Shown in pieces: positions 28,339 to 36,751 of a DNA stretch of 64,000 nucleotides; the first letter of the stretch is position 1; each line of letters starts with the position of its first letter. The stretch is from JABFRZ01 sp964631945 (GTDB lineage Bacteria; Planctomycetota; UBA1135; GCA-002686595). The position numbers were made by a program, and so were the translations under genes. The notes under the pieces are model-generated. The model was not told the DNA's origin, ran no database searches, and saw only the letters and a list, made by a program, of their open reading frames with translations. The stretch lies in NCBI GenBank assembly GCA_964631945.1, contig CAZWAY010000006.1:47131-111130 (forward strand). The letters are read 5' to 3'.

Positions 28339-28700
28339 TCGAGCCCTCCCTTGCGCCAGACGAAGGCCAGCCCGACCGCCAGGACCGCCACGAAGGCCAG
28401 CACCTCGACGAACACCACCGAGCCGTGACCGGCAGCGGCCAGACCGCGCGCCGCCACTGCCCACGGGATCAAGAGCAGCGACTCCACGTCGAACAGGATG
28501 AAGAGCACCGCCACCAGGTAGAAGTGGATCGAGAGCCGGATGCGCGCGCCGCCGACCGAGCCCATCCCGCACTCGTAGGCGCTGCCCTTGCCGATGGCCT
28601 TGCGCCGGCTGCCCAGCAGCTCCGACAACACCACGTTGCCGAGCGCGAACAGCGCGACCAGCACGAACAGGACCAGGATGGGGGCGTAGGCGGCGAGCAT
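28326..28700 (-). CDS. nuoA: NADH-quinone oxidoreductase subunit A
   Basis: 124 aa, three transmembrane helices, first gene of the complex I operon. The key loop is YECGMGSVGGARIRLSIHFYLVAVLFILFDVESLLLIPWA, split here, containing the Cys and acidic residues that sense quinone-site state. No clear ribosome binding site precedes the ATG. A promoter with a dyad lies about 60 nt upstream (28768-28796). Confidence 0.95.
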   Translation of the reverse strand: MLAAYAPILVLFVLVALFALGNVVLSELLGSRRKAIGKGSAYECGMGSVGGARIRLSIHFYLVAVLFILFDVESLLLIPWAVAARGLAAAGHGSVVFVEVLAFVAVLAVGLAFVWRKGGLEWER

Positions 28701-28752
28701 GGACAGGCGAGGCCCGCGGGGCTGGAGTCCAGCGGACTTCGCCGCCCCGGGT

Positions 28753-28774
28753 CTACACTCGCGCGGGAGTGTAG
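28753..28774. promoter_or_regulatory. Perfect 8-bp dyad, candidate operator of the nuo operon
   Basis: CTACACTC (28753-28760) and GAGTGTAG (28767-28774) form a perfect inverted repeat with a 6-nt GC spacer, placed 53-74 nt upstream of the nuoA ATG. It covers the predicted -10 and transcription start, so a bound repressor would block the promoter. It could also fold as a hairpin in RNA. Confidence 0.45.
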
Positions 28775-28796
28775 CGGCGCCCTCCGCGCTCTTGAA
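28768..28796 (-). promoter_or_regulatory. Predicted promoter of the nuo operon
   Basis: On the minus strand TTCAAG (28796-28791) and TACACT (28773-28768) are spaced by 17 nt. The -10 is the same TACACT seen at 5967-5972. Transcription would begin near 28761, giving a leader of about 60 nt before nuoA. Confidence 0.5.
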
Positions 28797-28864
28797 GCGC
28801 GAGCTTTCCCTTCCGGCCCGGCCGGGTCGGCGGTGCGCGCTCCCGCCGCCGAAGCGGACGGCTC

Positions 28865-30370
28865 CTAGCCCTGTACCTGCACGAACTCGCCGCCCGAGCC
28901 CTTGGCCAGGGCTTCGAGCGTGCCGTCGCCCTGGTGGCCGATCTGGACGCAATGGAAGACGAGCTGGGCGCGCTCGTTCTCCTCGGCCAGCCAGCGCGCG
29001 ACCCAGCCCGGGCCCTCGGCCGTGGCGCCGTCGCACAGGACGATCACGGTGTCGGCTTCGCAGCGTTCGAGCGCGATCCGTCCGCGCGAGTCGAGTCCGA
29101 GGCCCGCGCGCAGGCCCTCGAACAGGCGCGTCTCGCCGTCGGGCGGGCTGTCCTCGAGCCAGCGCCGCGCGAGTTCCAGGTTGCCCTCGCTGGCGGACTG
29201 CAGGCGGCTGCGCCAGGCGTAGCCCTTCTTGCTGAACAGCGCCACCGAGAAGCGCGTGTCGGTGCCCGAACCGCGCAGGAAGGTCAGCATCTGCTCGATC
29301 GCCTCGGCGTGGCGCGAGCGCCCGCTGGTCCCGAAGCCGGTGCGCATGCTGCCCGAGCGATCGACCACGAACAGCACCCGGTCGCTGACCGCGTGCAGGC
29401 CGAAGAAGGCCGCGCTGGTGCTCTGGCCGCCGGCCGCGGCCACGTCGGCCGGCAACGCGATGCGTCCGGCGCGCACGCCCTCCCACCACTCGCTCCAGCG
29501 CCCCGCATCGGCCGCGATCGAGCGGCCCGAGAGCTGCTGCAGCTCGCCCAGGATCTCGGCGCGGATGCGCTTCGAGCCCTTGCCCTCGGCGGCGCGCCGG
29601 CCCCAGGTCGCCAAGGCCTCGATCAGGATCGGGACCACGCGGGGCGTGTCGAGCCCGCGACCGAGCGCGCGCGCGCGCGCGGCCTCACGCCAGTCCTCCG
29701 ACAGGTAGCGCCGCGCGACCTCCTGTTCGAGCGTCTCCAGCACGGCTTCGCCCAGCGTCGCCCGCGTGCGCTGGAAGTGCTCGCCGGCACACTGCGTGAG
29801 CGGCGCGCCGCGCGCCAGCTGCTGCAGGAAGAACAGGTGCACGCTCGACTCCGGCCAGCCGCACAGCGCGGTCAGGGCGGCGCGCGCGAGGTCGCGGTCC
29901 TCCTCCAGGGCCGCCGCGCGCAGCGCCGGCAGGCTGCCCGGGGCGTGCGCGTCCGCCAGGAGCTGCGCGGCCAGCAGCCGTTCGGCGCGCGGGCGCCGCT
30001 GATCGAGCGCGAGCACGCCCTCGGCCAGGCGCGTGGCCAGGGCCTCGTTCGGGCGCGCGAGCTCGTCGACCAGCTCCTGGCGGCCCAGGCGCGCGCTGGC
30101 GCTCAGGCCGGGCGCGTCGCTCGCCTCCAGGCTGGCGAGCTGCACCAGCCCGAGGTCGAGCTCGGCCGGATCCGTTCCGCCGGCGCGCAGCAGGCGCAGC
30201 TCGCCCAGGATGGCGCGCAGCTCGGCGGCGCGCTTCTCGTCCACCGTGCGCGGGGCGCTGCGCGCGCGCGCGAGCCAGCCCTGCAGGCGCACCAGCGGCT
30301 CGCCCTGCGGCCCGGCCGGGCGCGGGCAGAGCGCGGCCAGCACGGCCAGGGCGAGGATGGGTAGGCGCAC
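28865..30370 (-). CDS. Secreted von Willebrand factor A domain protein
   Basis: 501 aa with a signal peptide (RLPILALAVLAALCPRPAGPQG). The first 300 residues are alpha-helical and Leu/Ala/Arg-rich, resembling HEAT-type repeats. The C-terminal vWA domain starts with the MIDAS motif VLFVVDRSGSMRTGF; the later metal-site Thr (DGETRLFEGL) and Asp (TVIVLCDGATAEG) are in place. Such proteins mediate metal-dependent protein contacts. The GTG at 30368-30370 is chosen because AAGGGG sits 5 nt upstream. The alternative ATG at 30391 forms an ATGA overlap with the upstream gene. Either way it is coupled to that gene. Exact role unknown. Confidence 0.8.
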   Translation of the reverse strand: MRLPILALAVLAALCPRPAGPQGEPLVRLQGWLARARSAPRTVDEKRAAELRAILGELRLLRAGGTDPAELDLGLVQLASLEASDAPGLSASARLGRQELVDELARPNEALATRLAEGVLALDQRRPRAERLLAAQLLADAHAPGSLPALRAAALEEDRDLARAALTALCGWPESSVHLFFLQQLARGAPLTQCAGEHFQRTRATLGEAVLETLEQEVARRYLSEDWREAARARALGRGLDTPRVVPILIEALATWGRRAAEGKGSKRIRAEILGELQQLSGRSIAADAGRWSEWWEGVRAGRIALPADVAAAGGQSTSAAFFGLHAVSDRVLFVVDRSGSMRTGFGTSGRSRHAEAIEQMLTFLRGSGTDTRFSVALFSKKGYAWRSRLQSASEGNLELARRWLEDSPPDGETRLFEGLRAGLGLDSRGRIALERCEADTVIVLCDGATAEGPGWVARWLAEENERAQLVFHCVQIGHQGDGTLEALAKGSGGEFVQVQG

Positions 30371-30387
30371 GCGATCCCCTTCTAGAA

Positions 30388-32931
30388 TCATCGTGCGGGC
30401 GGGTCTCCGCTCGGCGCGGCTTTCTTGGGCTGGGCGGGGGCGATGGTCATCGTCGCCCGCAGGTGCGTCACCGCGGGCAGGTCCAGCTCGCGCGGCTGGC
30501 TCTGGAAGCCCTTCGGGAGCCCGTAGATGCGGTAGCGCCCGCTCGCCAGGGCCTTGACCCGCGCCACGCCGCTCGAGTCCACGCGCAGGACCTGGGCCTC
30601 GCGCACCTCGCGCCGGTAGTAGTCGCCGCCGCGCTCGCGCTCGGCCCACTGCTCGGCCGTGGCCAGCGTGAGGCTCCCGCGGCGCAGCTGGCGCAGCACC
30701 TCGCTGTCGCTCGGGTCGGTGCCCAGCTCGAGCTCGAGTTCGAGCCCGAGCTCGAGCTCGAACTCCGCGCCGCTCTCGCGCCCGCCCGGGAGCTCGAGCC
30801 CGTCCAGCCGGGCCGGGACGTAGCCCAGCGCGCGCGCGCTCACCACCAGGTCGAGCTTCCCGGCCGGCAGCTCGGCCAGGAAGGTCCCGTCCGCTCCGGG
30901 CGAGAAGCGCGACCCGCCCTGCGACAGGCGCGCGAACTCGCCCGCCTCGGAGTCGCGCCAGTAGAGCTGGAACCCGAGCACCGGCTCGTGCCGCAGGGCG
31001 TCGACCACGCGCAAGCGGAGCGTGGCCAGCTCCGGCAGCACGAGCACGAGCTCGGCGCCGGCGCGCACGGCGTGGGCCCCTGCGCGGCGCGCGCCGCTGC
31101 TCGCGGACAGCTCGAACTCGAGCCCCGGCGCGTCCGGCACGGCCAGCTCGAAGCGGCCCTCGGCGTCGCACTCGGCGCGCGGGTTGATCTCGCCCGACCA
31201 CTGTTCCTCGTCGTCGAGCCAGGCCGAGACCCGCGCCCCGGCCACCGCTTGCCCGCGCGTGTCGAGCACGCGCCCGCGGATCGAGGCGCGCTGCGCGGCG
31301 AGCTCGAAGTCCTCCACCAGCGTGCCCCCCTCGACCGCCAGCACCTCGCGATCCTCCGCGCGGCCGAGGTCCTCGTCCTCGCCCTCCAGGCGTGGGCGCA
31401 GGCTCACCGGGCCGGCGGGCACGCCCCTGACGCGGTACGCGCCGCGATCGTCGGCGCGCGTCCGGCCGTTCGCGTCGGCGCCCTCCCAGTACAGGCCCAG
31501 GGCGGCGGGCTCGCCGTCGACCCGCAGCGTGCCCGTGATGGTGGCGCCCGCGCTCAGCGTCAGGTCGAGCTCGCGCTCCTCGCCGAGGCGCGTGAACTCG
31601 AAGGGGTCCGAACGACCGTGCGGATGCTCGGGATGGAAGGCCCGCAGCTCGACCTTGCCGCCGCGCGGCGGCAGGCCCGTGAGCTCGTAGCGGCCGTCCG
31701 CGCCGCTGCGGCTCGAGTTGCGCGGCGGGTTGAGCCCCACGCCCTCCGGCAGCCCCAGTTCCGTCGTCAGGCGCGTGCCACCGCCCAGACGCAGCTCGGC
31801 CCCCGGCACCGGGCCGCCCGCGGCGTCGAGCACGCGCCCGCGCAGCGCGCCGCCGCGCGCCACCGGCACGCGCAGCAGCGCGCCGCCGCTCGGCGGGGTG
31901 CGGCGCACCTGGGTCGTGCAGCCCTCGGGCAGACCGAGGTTGAGCGCCAGCGGGTCCTCGCTGCTGGTCCCGGGCGCCAGCGGCACGGACAGGCGCCCGC
32001 GCGCGTCGGTGCGCACGAGGATGCCGTCCCACAGGAGCTCGGTCTCGGCCAGGGTCGCGCCCGTCTCGAGCGCGTAGACCTCGAGCTCGAGCGCGCGCGT
32101 CGCGTCCAGCACGATCTCGTAGTCCGCGCCGCCCTCCGGCCGCACCTGGAACTCGCGGCGCTCGGGCGCGTGACCCGCGCGCTGCACCAGGAACGATTCG
32201 ATGCCCGGTTCGGCCCAGGGCAGGCGCCAGCGGCCCTCGGCATCGCTCAGCGCGCTGACGCGCTCGCGCATCCCGGCCGAGTCGTAGTGCTGGCAATCGA
32301 GCGCCACCTCGATGCCCGCCAGGGGCTGTCCACTCGCGGCCGCGCGCACGCGGCCGGTCACCACGACCGTGCGCTCGAGCTCGAGCTCCGCGGCGTGGCC
32401 GGGGAAGATCGTCTCGCTGGTGGGTGCGTAGTCCGGGTGCTGCGCGTGCAGCGCGTAGCTCGTGTGGGGCGCGAGCCCGCGCAGGCGGAAGCGTCCATCG
32501 GCGTCGCTGCGCGTCTGGGCCAGCGGCACCGTGCGCTCGCGCCGCCCCAGCTCGCCGCGGAACAGGCGCAGCTCCACGTCCGCCACGCCCGCGCCCGCGT
32601 GCCGCACGCGTCCGTAGACCGCGCTCGGATCGAAGGCCAGCGCGTCGTCGTCGGGCGCGCTCTCGTCCGGCTCGCGCGCCAGCTCGGCGCGCGCGGGCGC
32701 CGGCGCGGCCCCGGCCGCAGACTCGGCCACCTCCTCGGCCGAGAGGAGCGCGGGCTCCTCCAGGGCGACCGGCGCCGTGGCCCGCGCGTTGACCGGAGCC
32801 GCAGCGGAGGCGCGCCCGCGCGTTGCACCGGCGCGCAGCATCCACAGCAGCACGGCCGAGAGCGCCAGCGTGCCCAGCAGGCCCGCCAGCAGCAGCCGCT
32901 GCGCGAACAGTGGATCCGCCTTCCGTCTCAT
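30388..32931 (-). CDS. Membrane-anchored protein with carboxypeptidase-regulatory-like repeats
   Basis: About 847 aa. A single N-terminal helix (LLLAGLLGTLALSAVLLWML) is followed by a Pro/Ala/Glu linker (about 35-100) and then a series of beta-sandwich modules. Their signatures recur as VYGRVRHAGAGVADVELRLF, VVVTGRVRAAASGQPLAGIEVA, ALRGRVLDAAGGPVPGAEL, TITGTLRVDGEPA and SIRGRVLDTRGQAVAGARV, each with a downstream D(A/G)xGRFxLxGL strand. These are carboxypeptidase D regulatory-like/CNA-B-type repeats found in cell-surface proteins. Near residues 715-735 is a Glu-Leu run encoded by a hexanucleotide repeat. ATG at 32931 or GTG at 32937 both fit. It is coupled to the vWA gene. Confidence 0.8.
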   Translation of the reverse strand: MRRKADPLFAQRLLLAGLLGTLALSAVLLWMLRAGATRGRASAAAPVNARATAPVALEEPALLSAEEVAESAAGAAPAPARAELAREPDESAPDDDALAFDPSAVYGRVRHAGAGVADVELRLFRGELGRRERTVPLAQTRSDADGRFRLRGLAPHTSYALHAQHPDYAPTSETIFPGHAAELELERTVVVTGRVRAAASGQPLAGIEVALDCQHYDSAGMRERVSALSDAEGRWRLPWAEPGIESFLVQRAGHAPERREFQVRPEGGADYEIVLDATRALELEVYALETGATLAETELLWDGILVRTDARGRLSVPLAPGTSSEDPLALNLGLPEGCTTQVRRTPPSGGALLRVPVARGGALRGRVLDAAGGPVPGAELRLGGGTRLTTELGLPEGVGLNPPRNSSRSGADGRYELTGLPPRGGKVELRAFHPEHPHGRSDPFEFTRLGEERELDLTLSAGATITGTLRVDGEPAALGLYWEGADANGRTRADDRGAYRVRGVPAGPVSLRPRLEGEDEDLGRAEDREVLAVEGGTLVEDFELAAQRASIRGRVLDTRGQAVAGARVSAWLDDEEQWSGEINPRAECDAEGRFELAVPDAPGLEFELSASSGARRAGAHAVRAGAELVLVLPELATLRLRVVDALRHEPVLGFQLYWRDSEAGEFARLSQGGSRFSPGADGTFLAELPAGKLDLVVSARALGYVPARLDGLELPGGRESGAEFELELGLELELELGTDPSDSEVLRQLRRGSLTLATAEQWAERERGGDYYRREVREAQVLRVDSSGVARVKALASGRYRIYGLPKGFQSQPRELDLPAVTHLRATMTIAPAQPKKAAPSGDPPAR
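30725..30765 (-). repeat. GAGCTC hexanucleotide microsatellite inside CDS
   Basis: About 40 nt built from imperfect copies of GAGCTC/CTCGAG units encode an alternating Glu-Leu/Phe stretch of the repeat protein. In-frame 6-nt steps mean that slippage would change length without frameshift. Confidence 0.6.
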
Positions 32932-33118
32932 GGCCACGCTCTCACGCGCTCGACGCCGCTCACCGCTCCATTGTGCCCGAGTTCGCGGGCGCGCGGCACG
33001 GGTCGCCGGCGCGCACCCCTCGTTCGCGCCGCGCGGCGGGCTCGGCGACTGTTCCGAGGGCCCGGAGGCGCGCTATGGTGTCGGACCGCTTCCCGCCCTC
33101 CTTCCCCGACTCGCCCCC

Positions 33119-35113
33119 ATGAGCGCTTCGATCGCCGCCCAGGTTCGACCCTCCCTGTCTCTCTCGGTCTCGGCCGTGGCCGCGCTCCTGGCCGCCTGCG
33201 GCGGAGGCAGCAGCTCCTCGGGCTTCAAGCTCGCGACCACCGCCCAGGCGGCGGCGCCGAGCGCGCCCATCGCGCTGGCCGGCGACCTGCTGGTGTACCT
33301 GGCCAGCGAGGGCTTCAGCGGCCCGGCCGGCACGGACTTCAACGGCGACGCCGACACCATCGACCAGGTGGCCTTCGCCGTCAACCTGGCGACGCGCGTC
33401 GAGACCAACCTGGGCGTCGCGGCGCAGGCCGCCATCGTGCTCGGCACGCACGTGTACCTCACGGTGGACGAGAGCGCCGACGGGGTCGACTGGAGCGGCG
33501 ACACCGTGCTGGACGACTTCGTGCTGCTGCACTGGAGTGCGGCCGCGGGCACGGTGACCTTCGTCGATCAGGTGCCGAGCGGCGCGACGCTGGTCCTGGC
33601 GGCCAACCGGATCTACTACCGGAGCGCCGGCGCTGCCCTGGCCGTGCCGGAGGAGAGCGCGCTGCGCGCGCTCGACGTGGCCAATCCGACCACGCCCGTG
33701 CCCGTGCTCACGGAGAGCGGCGGGCTGATCGCGGGTGGCAGCCCCTTCCCGGTCGTGCGCCCCCTGCGCCAGGACTCGGGCCTGTTGTTCTGCGCGGTCG
33801 ACGAGAACGAGGACCTGCGCGACTACAACGCCGACGGGGACACGCTGGACGAGACCGTGCTCGTCCTGCTCGACGCCACCGACCCGCTCGGACGCCTGCA
33901 CAACACGGCGCTCGCGCTGCGCGATGACGACGAGCCTCTCGATGCGCTGGCGACCGGGCCCAACGACTGGCTGGTGGCCTTCCTGGTGGACGAGAGCGCC
34001 CAGGGCGCCACCAACCTGAACGACCAGACCCTCTTCAGCCAGCCGCTCCTGCCCGAGAACTGCCCGATCTCGGATGCCGACGCGCTCGACCAGGTGCTCC
34101 ACTACCTCGCCTTCGCGGCCTTCGTGGGCGGGAGCACGCCGGTCAACACCGGGCTGGCCGGCCACCTGCGCGTGCTGGCGCTGGACGGCTTCGTGGCCAC
34201 GATCAGCGACGAGGCCGACGCGAGCTGCAACCTGAACGCGGGCGCGGGGGGCACGGTCACCACGCCCGACACCGACACGAACGACGACGTCGCGCGCTGG
34301 GTCGCGACCACGCTGCCGGTCACACCCGCGCGTAGCATCGAGGACCTGCACGCCCTGGCGACCGGCGTGGGCGGCGGCTCGTTCGGGCTGGCGGTGCTGG
34401 ATTCGCGCCTGATCGCGGTCATCGACGAGGCCGCCGACGGCCGCAACAACGACGGCAAGGCGGCCGACCACGAGCTGGTGGCCTGGCTCGACCCGTCGGC
34501 GGGCAACCCGACCTGGGACTTCACGCACCAGCACCCCACGAACCGCGGCTTCGGCACGGGCATCTTCGACAGCAACAACGTCTCGGAGCCCTTCGCGGGC
34601 ACGAGCTGGATGGCGAGCGAGGCGGTGGGCGGGCGCCTGCCGATGACGTTCCTGGAGGAGGTCCCCGGCACGAACCCCAACGTCGGTTCGCTCAACACCA
34701 ACCTCGACTGCGCGCTGGTGGCCAAGGACAGCGACAAGATCGACGCGCTGCCGGTGTGGGCCGACTTCGAGTCCGGGCCCACGCTCGACTTCGACGGCAT
34801 GGGCTACGCGGTCGACCTGGCCAACGCCGGCATCGAGCTGGCCGACGGTTTCGCCTTCTTCCGCGTCTCGGAGTCGGCCGACAACCGCGACTACAACGGG
34901 GACGGTGACAAGAACGACGTGGTGCTCTTCCGCAACCCGCTGACGACCTGCGGACCGGTCCCGATGGCCACCTCCAGCCTGGTGGCGGGCCAGGTGATCA
35001 CGACCGACCGCCTGCGCGGCGCGGCCTTCCTGTCCTCCGAGACCCAGGCCGGGGTCGACTTCAACGGCGACGGCGACACCGGCGACCTGGTGGTGCGCTA
35101 CTTCCGTTTCTAG
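33119..35113 (+). CDS. Lipoprotein with EF-hand-like acidic loops
   Basis: 664 aa. The lipobox is VAALLAAC followed by GGGSSSSG, so the mature protein starts with an acylated Cys. Four loops match DxNxDxD calcium-binding patterns: DFNGDADTID (residue 73), DYNADGDTLD (235), DYNGDGDKND (591) and DFNGDGDTGD (647). Around them a longer module recurs, roughly (V/S)(D/S)E(S/N)A-D/x-G-x-D-N-x-D-x-V-L-(V/F) plus about 60 residues. Degenerate copies are SADGVDWSGDTVLDDFVLL and EAADGRNNDGKAADHELVAWLD. A beta-propeller or similar surface domain stabilised by calcium is plausible. TATGGT at 33074 may be its -10. No functional name can be given. Confidence 0.75.
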   Translation: MSASIAAQVRPSLSLSVSAVAALLAACGGGSSSSGFKLATTAQAAAPSAPIALAGDLLVYLASEGFSGPAGTDFNGDADTIDQVAFAVNLATRVETNLGVAAQAAIVLGTHVYLTVDESADGVDWSGDTVLDDFVLLHWSAAAGTVTFVDQVPSGATLVLAANRIYYRSAGAALAVPEESALRALDVANPTTPVPVLTESGGLIAGGSPFPVVRPLRQDSGLLFCAVDENEDLRDYNADGDTLDETVLVLLDATDPLGRLHNTALALRDDDEPLDALATGPNDWLVAFLVDESAQGATNLNDQTLFSQPLLPENCPISDADALDQVLHYLAFAAFVGGSTPVNTGLAGHLRVLALDGFVATISDEADASCNLNAGAGGTVTTPDTDTNDDVARWVATTLPVTPARSIEDLHALATGVGGGSFGLAVLDSRLIAVIDEAADGRNNDGKAADHELVAWLDPSAGNPTWDFTHQHPTNRGFGTGIFDSNNVSEPFAGTSWMASEAVGGRLPMTFLEEVPGTNPNVGSLNTNLDCALVAKDSDKIDALPVWADFESGPTLDFDGMGYAVDLANAGIELADGFAFFRVSESADNRDYNGDGDKNDVVLFRNPLTTCGPVPMATSSLVAGQVITTDRLRGAAFLSSETQAGVDFNGDGDTGDLVVRYFRF

Positions 35114-35170
35114 GCGCGCGACCCGCCGTCGGGTGAGTGCCCGGCGCGGGCGCAGGGCCTCCCGGGCGCC

Positions 35171-36067
35171 TCAGGCGATCCAGTGCGGCTCGCCACCGTT
35201 CGGCGGGGGCGATTCCATGCCCGCCAGGAAGGGCTCGGCCGCCGCCGCCGACTCGCTCGCGCGGCGCGCGCGCGAGACGCGCTTCAGGGCACGCTTGCGC
35301 GCGTTCCAGGCGCTCGCCTGGGCGGTCTTGCCGTTGGTGTCGAGGTGCAGCAGCGTCTCCAGTCCGTCCGGCTCGAAGGCCAGGCGGATGCGCCCGACGG
35401 CCGCGCTGCGGAAGCGCTCGAGGAAGGCCGGCTCGAGCGGGGCGCTCGCCAGGCCGTTCATGCGCGCCACGCCCCGGCGCCAGCTGTCGCGCTCGCTGAT
35501 CAGCAACACGTGGTTGAAGAGCAGCTTGTTGGTGCGCATCGGCAGGGCCTTGCGCGGAACGCTGTCGTTCACGAGCCGATCGAGTCGATCGAGGCCGCGG
35601 TCCTGCTTGAGCGCGGTCACGAGCTTCCAGTGGTTCTCCGGCACGAAGCTGTCGGCGCGCATCTCCCAGTACAGGTGCGCGGGGCCCTTGGAGTGCGCGA
35701 AGCGTGCCAGGTGGTAGGGCACGTAGTGGTTGTGCGCGATCGTGTCGGCCGCGAGGTGCGCCAGGTAGCCGAGCGCGAAGGCCTCCTCCGCGCGGCTCGT
35801 GGCGCGCGCGCGCATCTCGTGCACGATCGTCCAGCGGTGGCAGTGGTTGTAGTGCCCGCCGAAGCCCTTGAAGTTGATGATGTCGGCCGCGATGTTGCCG
35901 TACAGGAAGGCCGAGCGCTCCTCGCGCAGCAGCGTGGCCGGACCGCGCGCGAGCTTGCGGCGCGCGCGCAGGACGCGCAGCGCGAACTCCAGGTGGTTGC
36001 CGGGACCCCAGTCGCAGCGCGCGAGCTGCGCGCACAGGAGCAAGAGGGCGAGGAGAGCCAGCGACAC
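35171..36067 (-). CDS. Zinc-dependent phospholipase C-like exported protein
   Basis: 298 aa with a signal peptide (MSLALLALLLLCAQLARC). Shortly after the cut comes DWGPGNHLEFA; in this superfamily a near-N-terminal Trp and a His bind zinc. Further ligands fit YGNIAADIINF, GGHYNHCHRWT and LGYLAHLAADTIAHNHYVPYH. Together they match the Zn_dep_PLPC family. The C-terminal third is basic and less conserved, ending in GGEPHWIA. Substrates of non-pathogen members are not established. Start GTG at 36065-36067 with AAGGG 8 nt upstream. It follows the methyltransferase gene by 15 nt, so it may be the last gene of the glycan operon. Confidence 0.78.
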   Translation of the reverse strand: MSLALLALLLLCAQLARCDWGPGNHLEFALRVLRARRKLARGPATLLREERSAFLYGNIAADIINFKGFGGHYNHCHRWTIVHEMRARATSRAEEAFALGYLAHLAADTIAHNHYVPYHLARFAHSKGPAHLYWEMRADSFVPENHWKLVTALKQDRGLDRLDRLVNDSVPRKALPMRTNKLLFNHVLLISERDSWRRGVARMNGLASAPLEPAFLERFRSAAVGRIRLAFEPDGLETLLHLDTNGKTAQASAWNARKRALKRVSRARRASESAAAAEPFLAGMESPPPNGGEPHWIA

Positions 36068-36082
36068 GGGAGCCCTTATCGA

Positions 36083-36751
36083 CTACGCCGGGGGCCGGCG
36101 GTAGTGACAGACCAGGGTGTGTGCGTACAGATTCCGGTAGCGGGCCCCGTCGGGGTAGCGCAGGCGTCGTGCGGCCCTCACCAGGGCCGGACGCGGCTTC
36201 TCCAGCGCGCGCAGCTCGGCCAGGACGAGGCCGTGGCGTGCGGCCTGGCCGCGCAGGAACGCCTCGGCCTCCGAGAACCCGAAGAACCAGCGGTGGCGGT
36301 CGACCGGCCGCTCGAGCGGCAGGCCGTAGTGGGCGATCGCGCCCGTGCCGCGCTGCAGGCGCCGGCGGGCCGAGTTCCAGTTGTTGGGCAGGGTCACCAG
36401 CAGGTGGGTCTTGGCCACGCGTACGAGCTCGTCGAACAGCTCGTGCAGGTTCTCGAGGTGTTCGAGCACGTCGGTGCACACCACGGCGTCGAACTGGCGC
36501 TCGGCGAAGGGCAGGCGGCCGTTCGCCATCAGGTCCTGGCGCACGTCGGCCTCGGGCGAGAGGTCGATGCCGACGTAGCTCCCGGGCGTGCAGAAGGCGC
36601 GCAGCACGGCCCGGTCGCAGCCCACGTCGAGCACGCGCCCGCGCAGGATCTCGGGGTAGCGCTGCGAGAGGAAGCGCGGCCGGTCCTGGCGCGTCTCGAA
36701 CTCGACGTACGTGGTGGGGATCGCGGTGCTGGGCAAGGGGGCGGTGCTCAC
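36083..36751 (-). CDS. Class I SAM-dependent methyltransferase
   Basis: 222 aa. Motif I is GRVLDVGCDRAVLRAF, motif II YVGIDLSPEADV, and the Methyltransf_11-type segment is FDAVVCTDVLEHLENLHEL. This is the profile of small-molecule or glycan methyltransferases. The GTG start at 36751 shares GTGA with the stop of the kinase gene upstream. It belongs to a run of four methyltransferases in one coupled minus-strand operon, probably decorating a surface polysaccharide or lipid-linked glycan. Confidence 0.82.
   Translation of the reverse strand: MSTAPLPSTAIPTTYVEFETRQDRPRFLSQRYPEILRGRVLDVGCDRAVLRAFCTPGSYVGIDLSPEADVRQDLMANGRLPFAERQFDAVVCTDVLEHLENLHELFDELVRVAKTHLLVTLPNNWNSARRRLQRGTGAIAHYGLPLERPVDRHRWFFGFSEAEAFLRGQAARHGLVLAELRALEKPRPALVRAARRLRYPDGARYRNLYAHTLVCHYRRPPA

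Noticed and set aside
28754..28759. Plus-strand TACACT as a promoter towards 28865
   Set aside because: No gene on the plus strand follows and no -35 is found at 16-18 nt; the hexamer results from the dyad symmetry.
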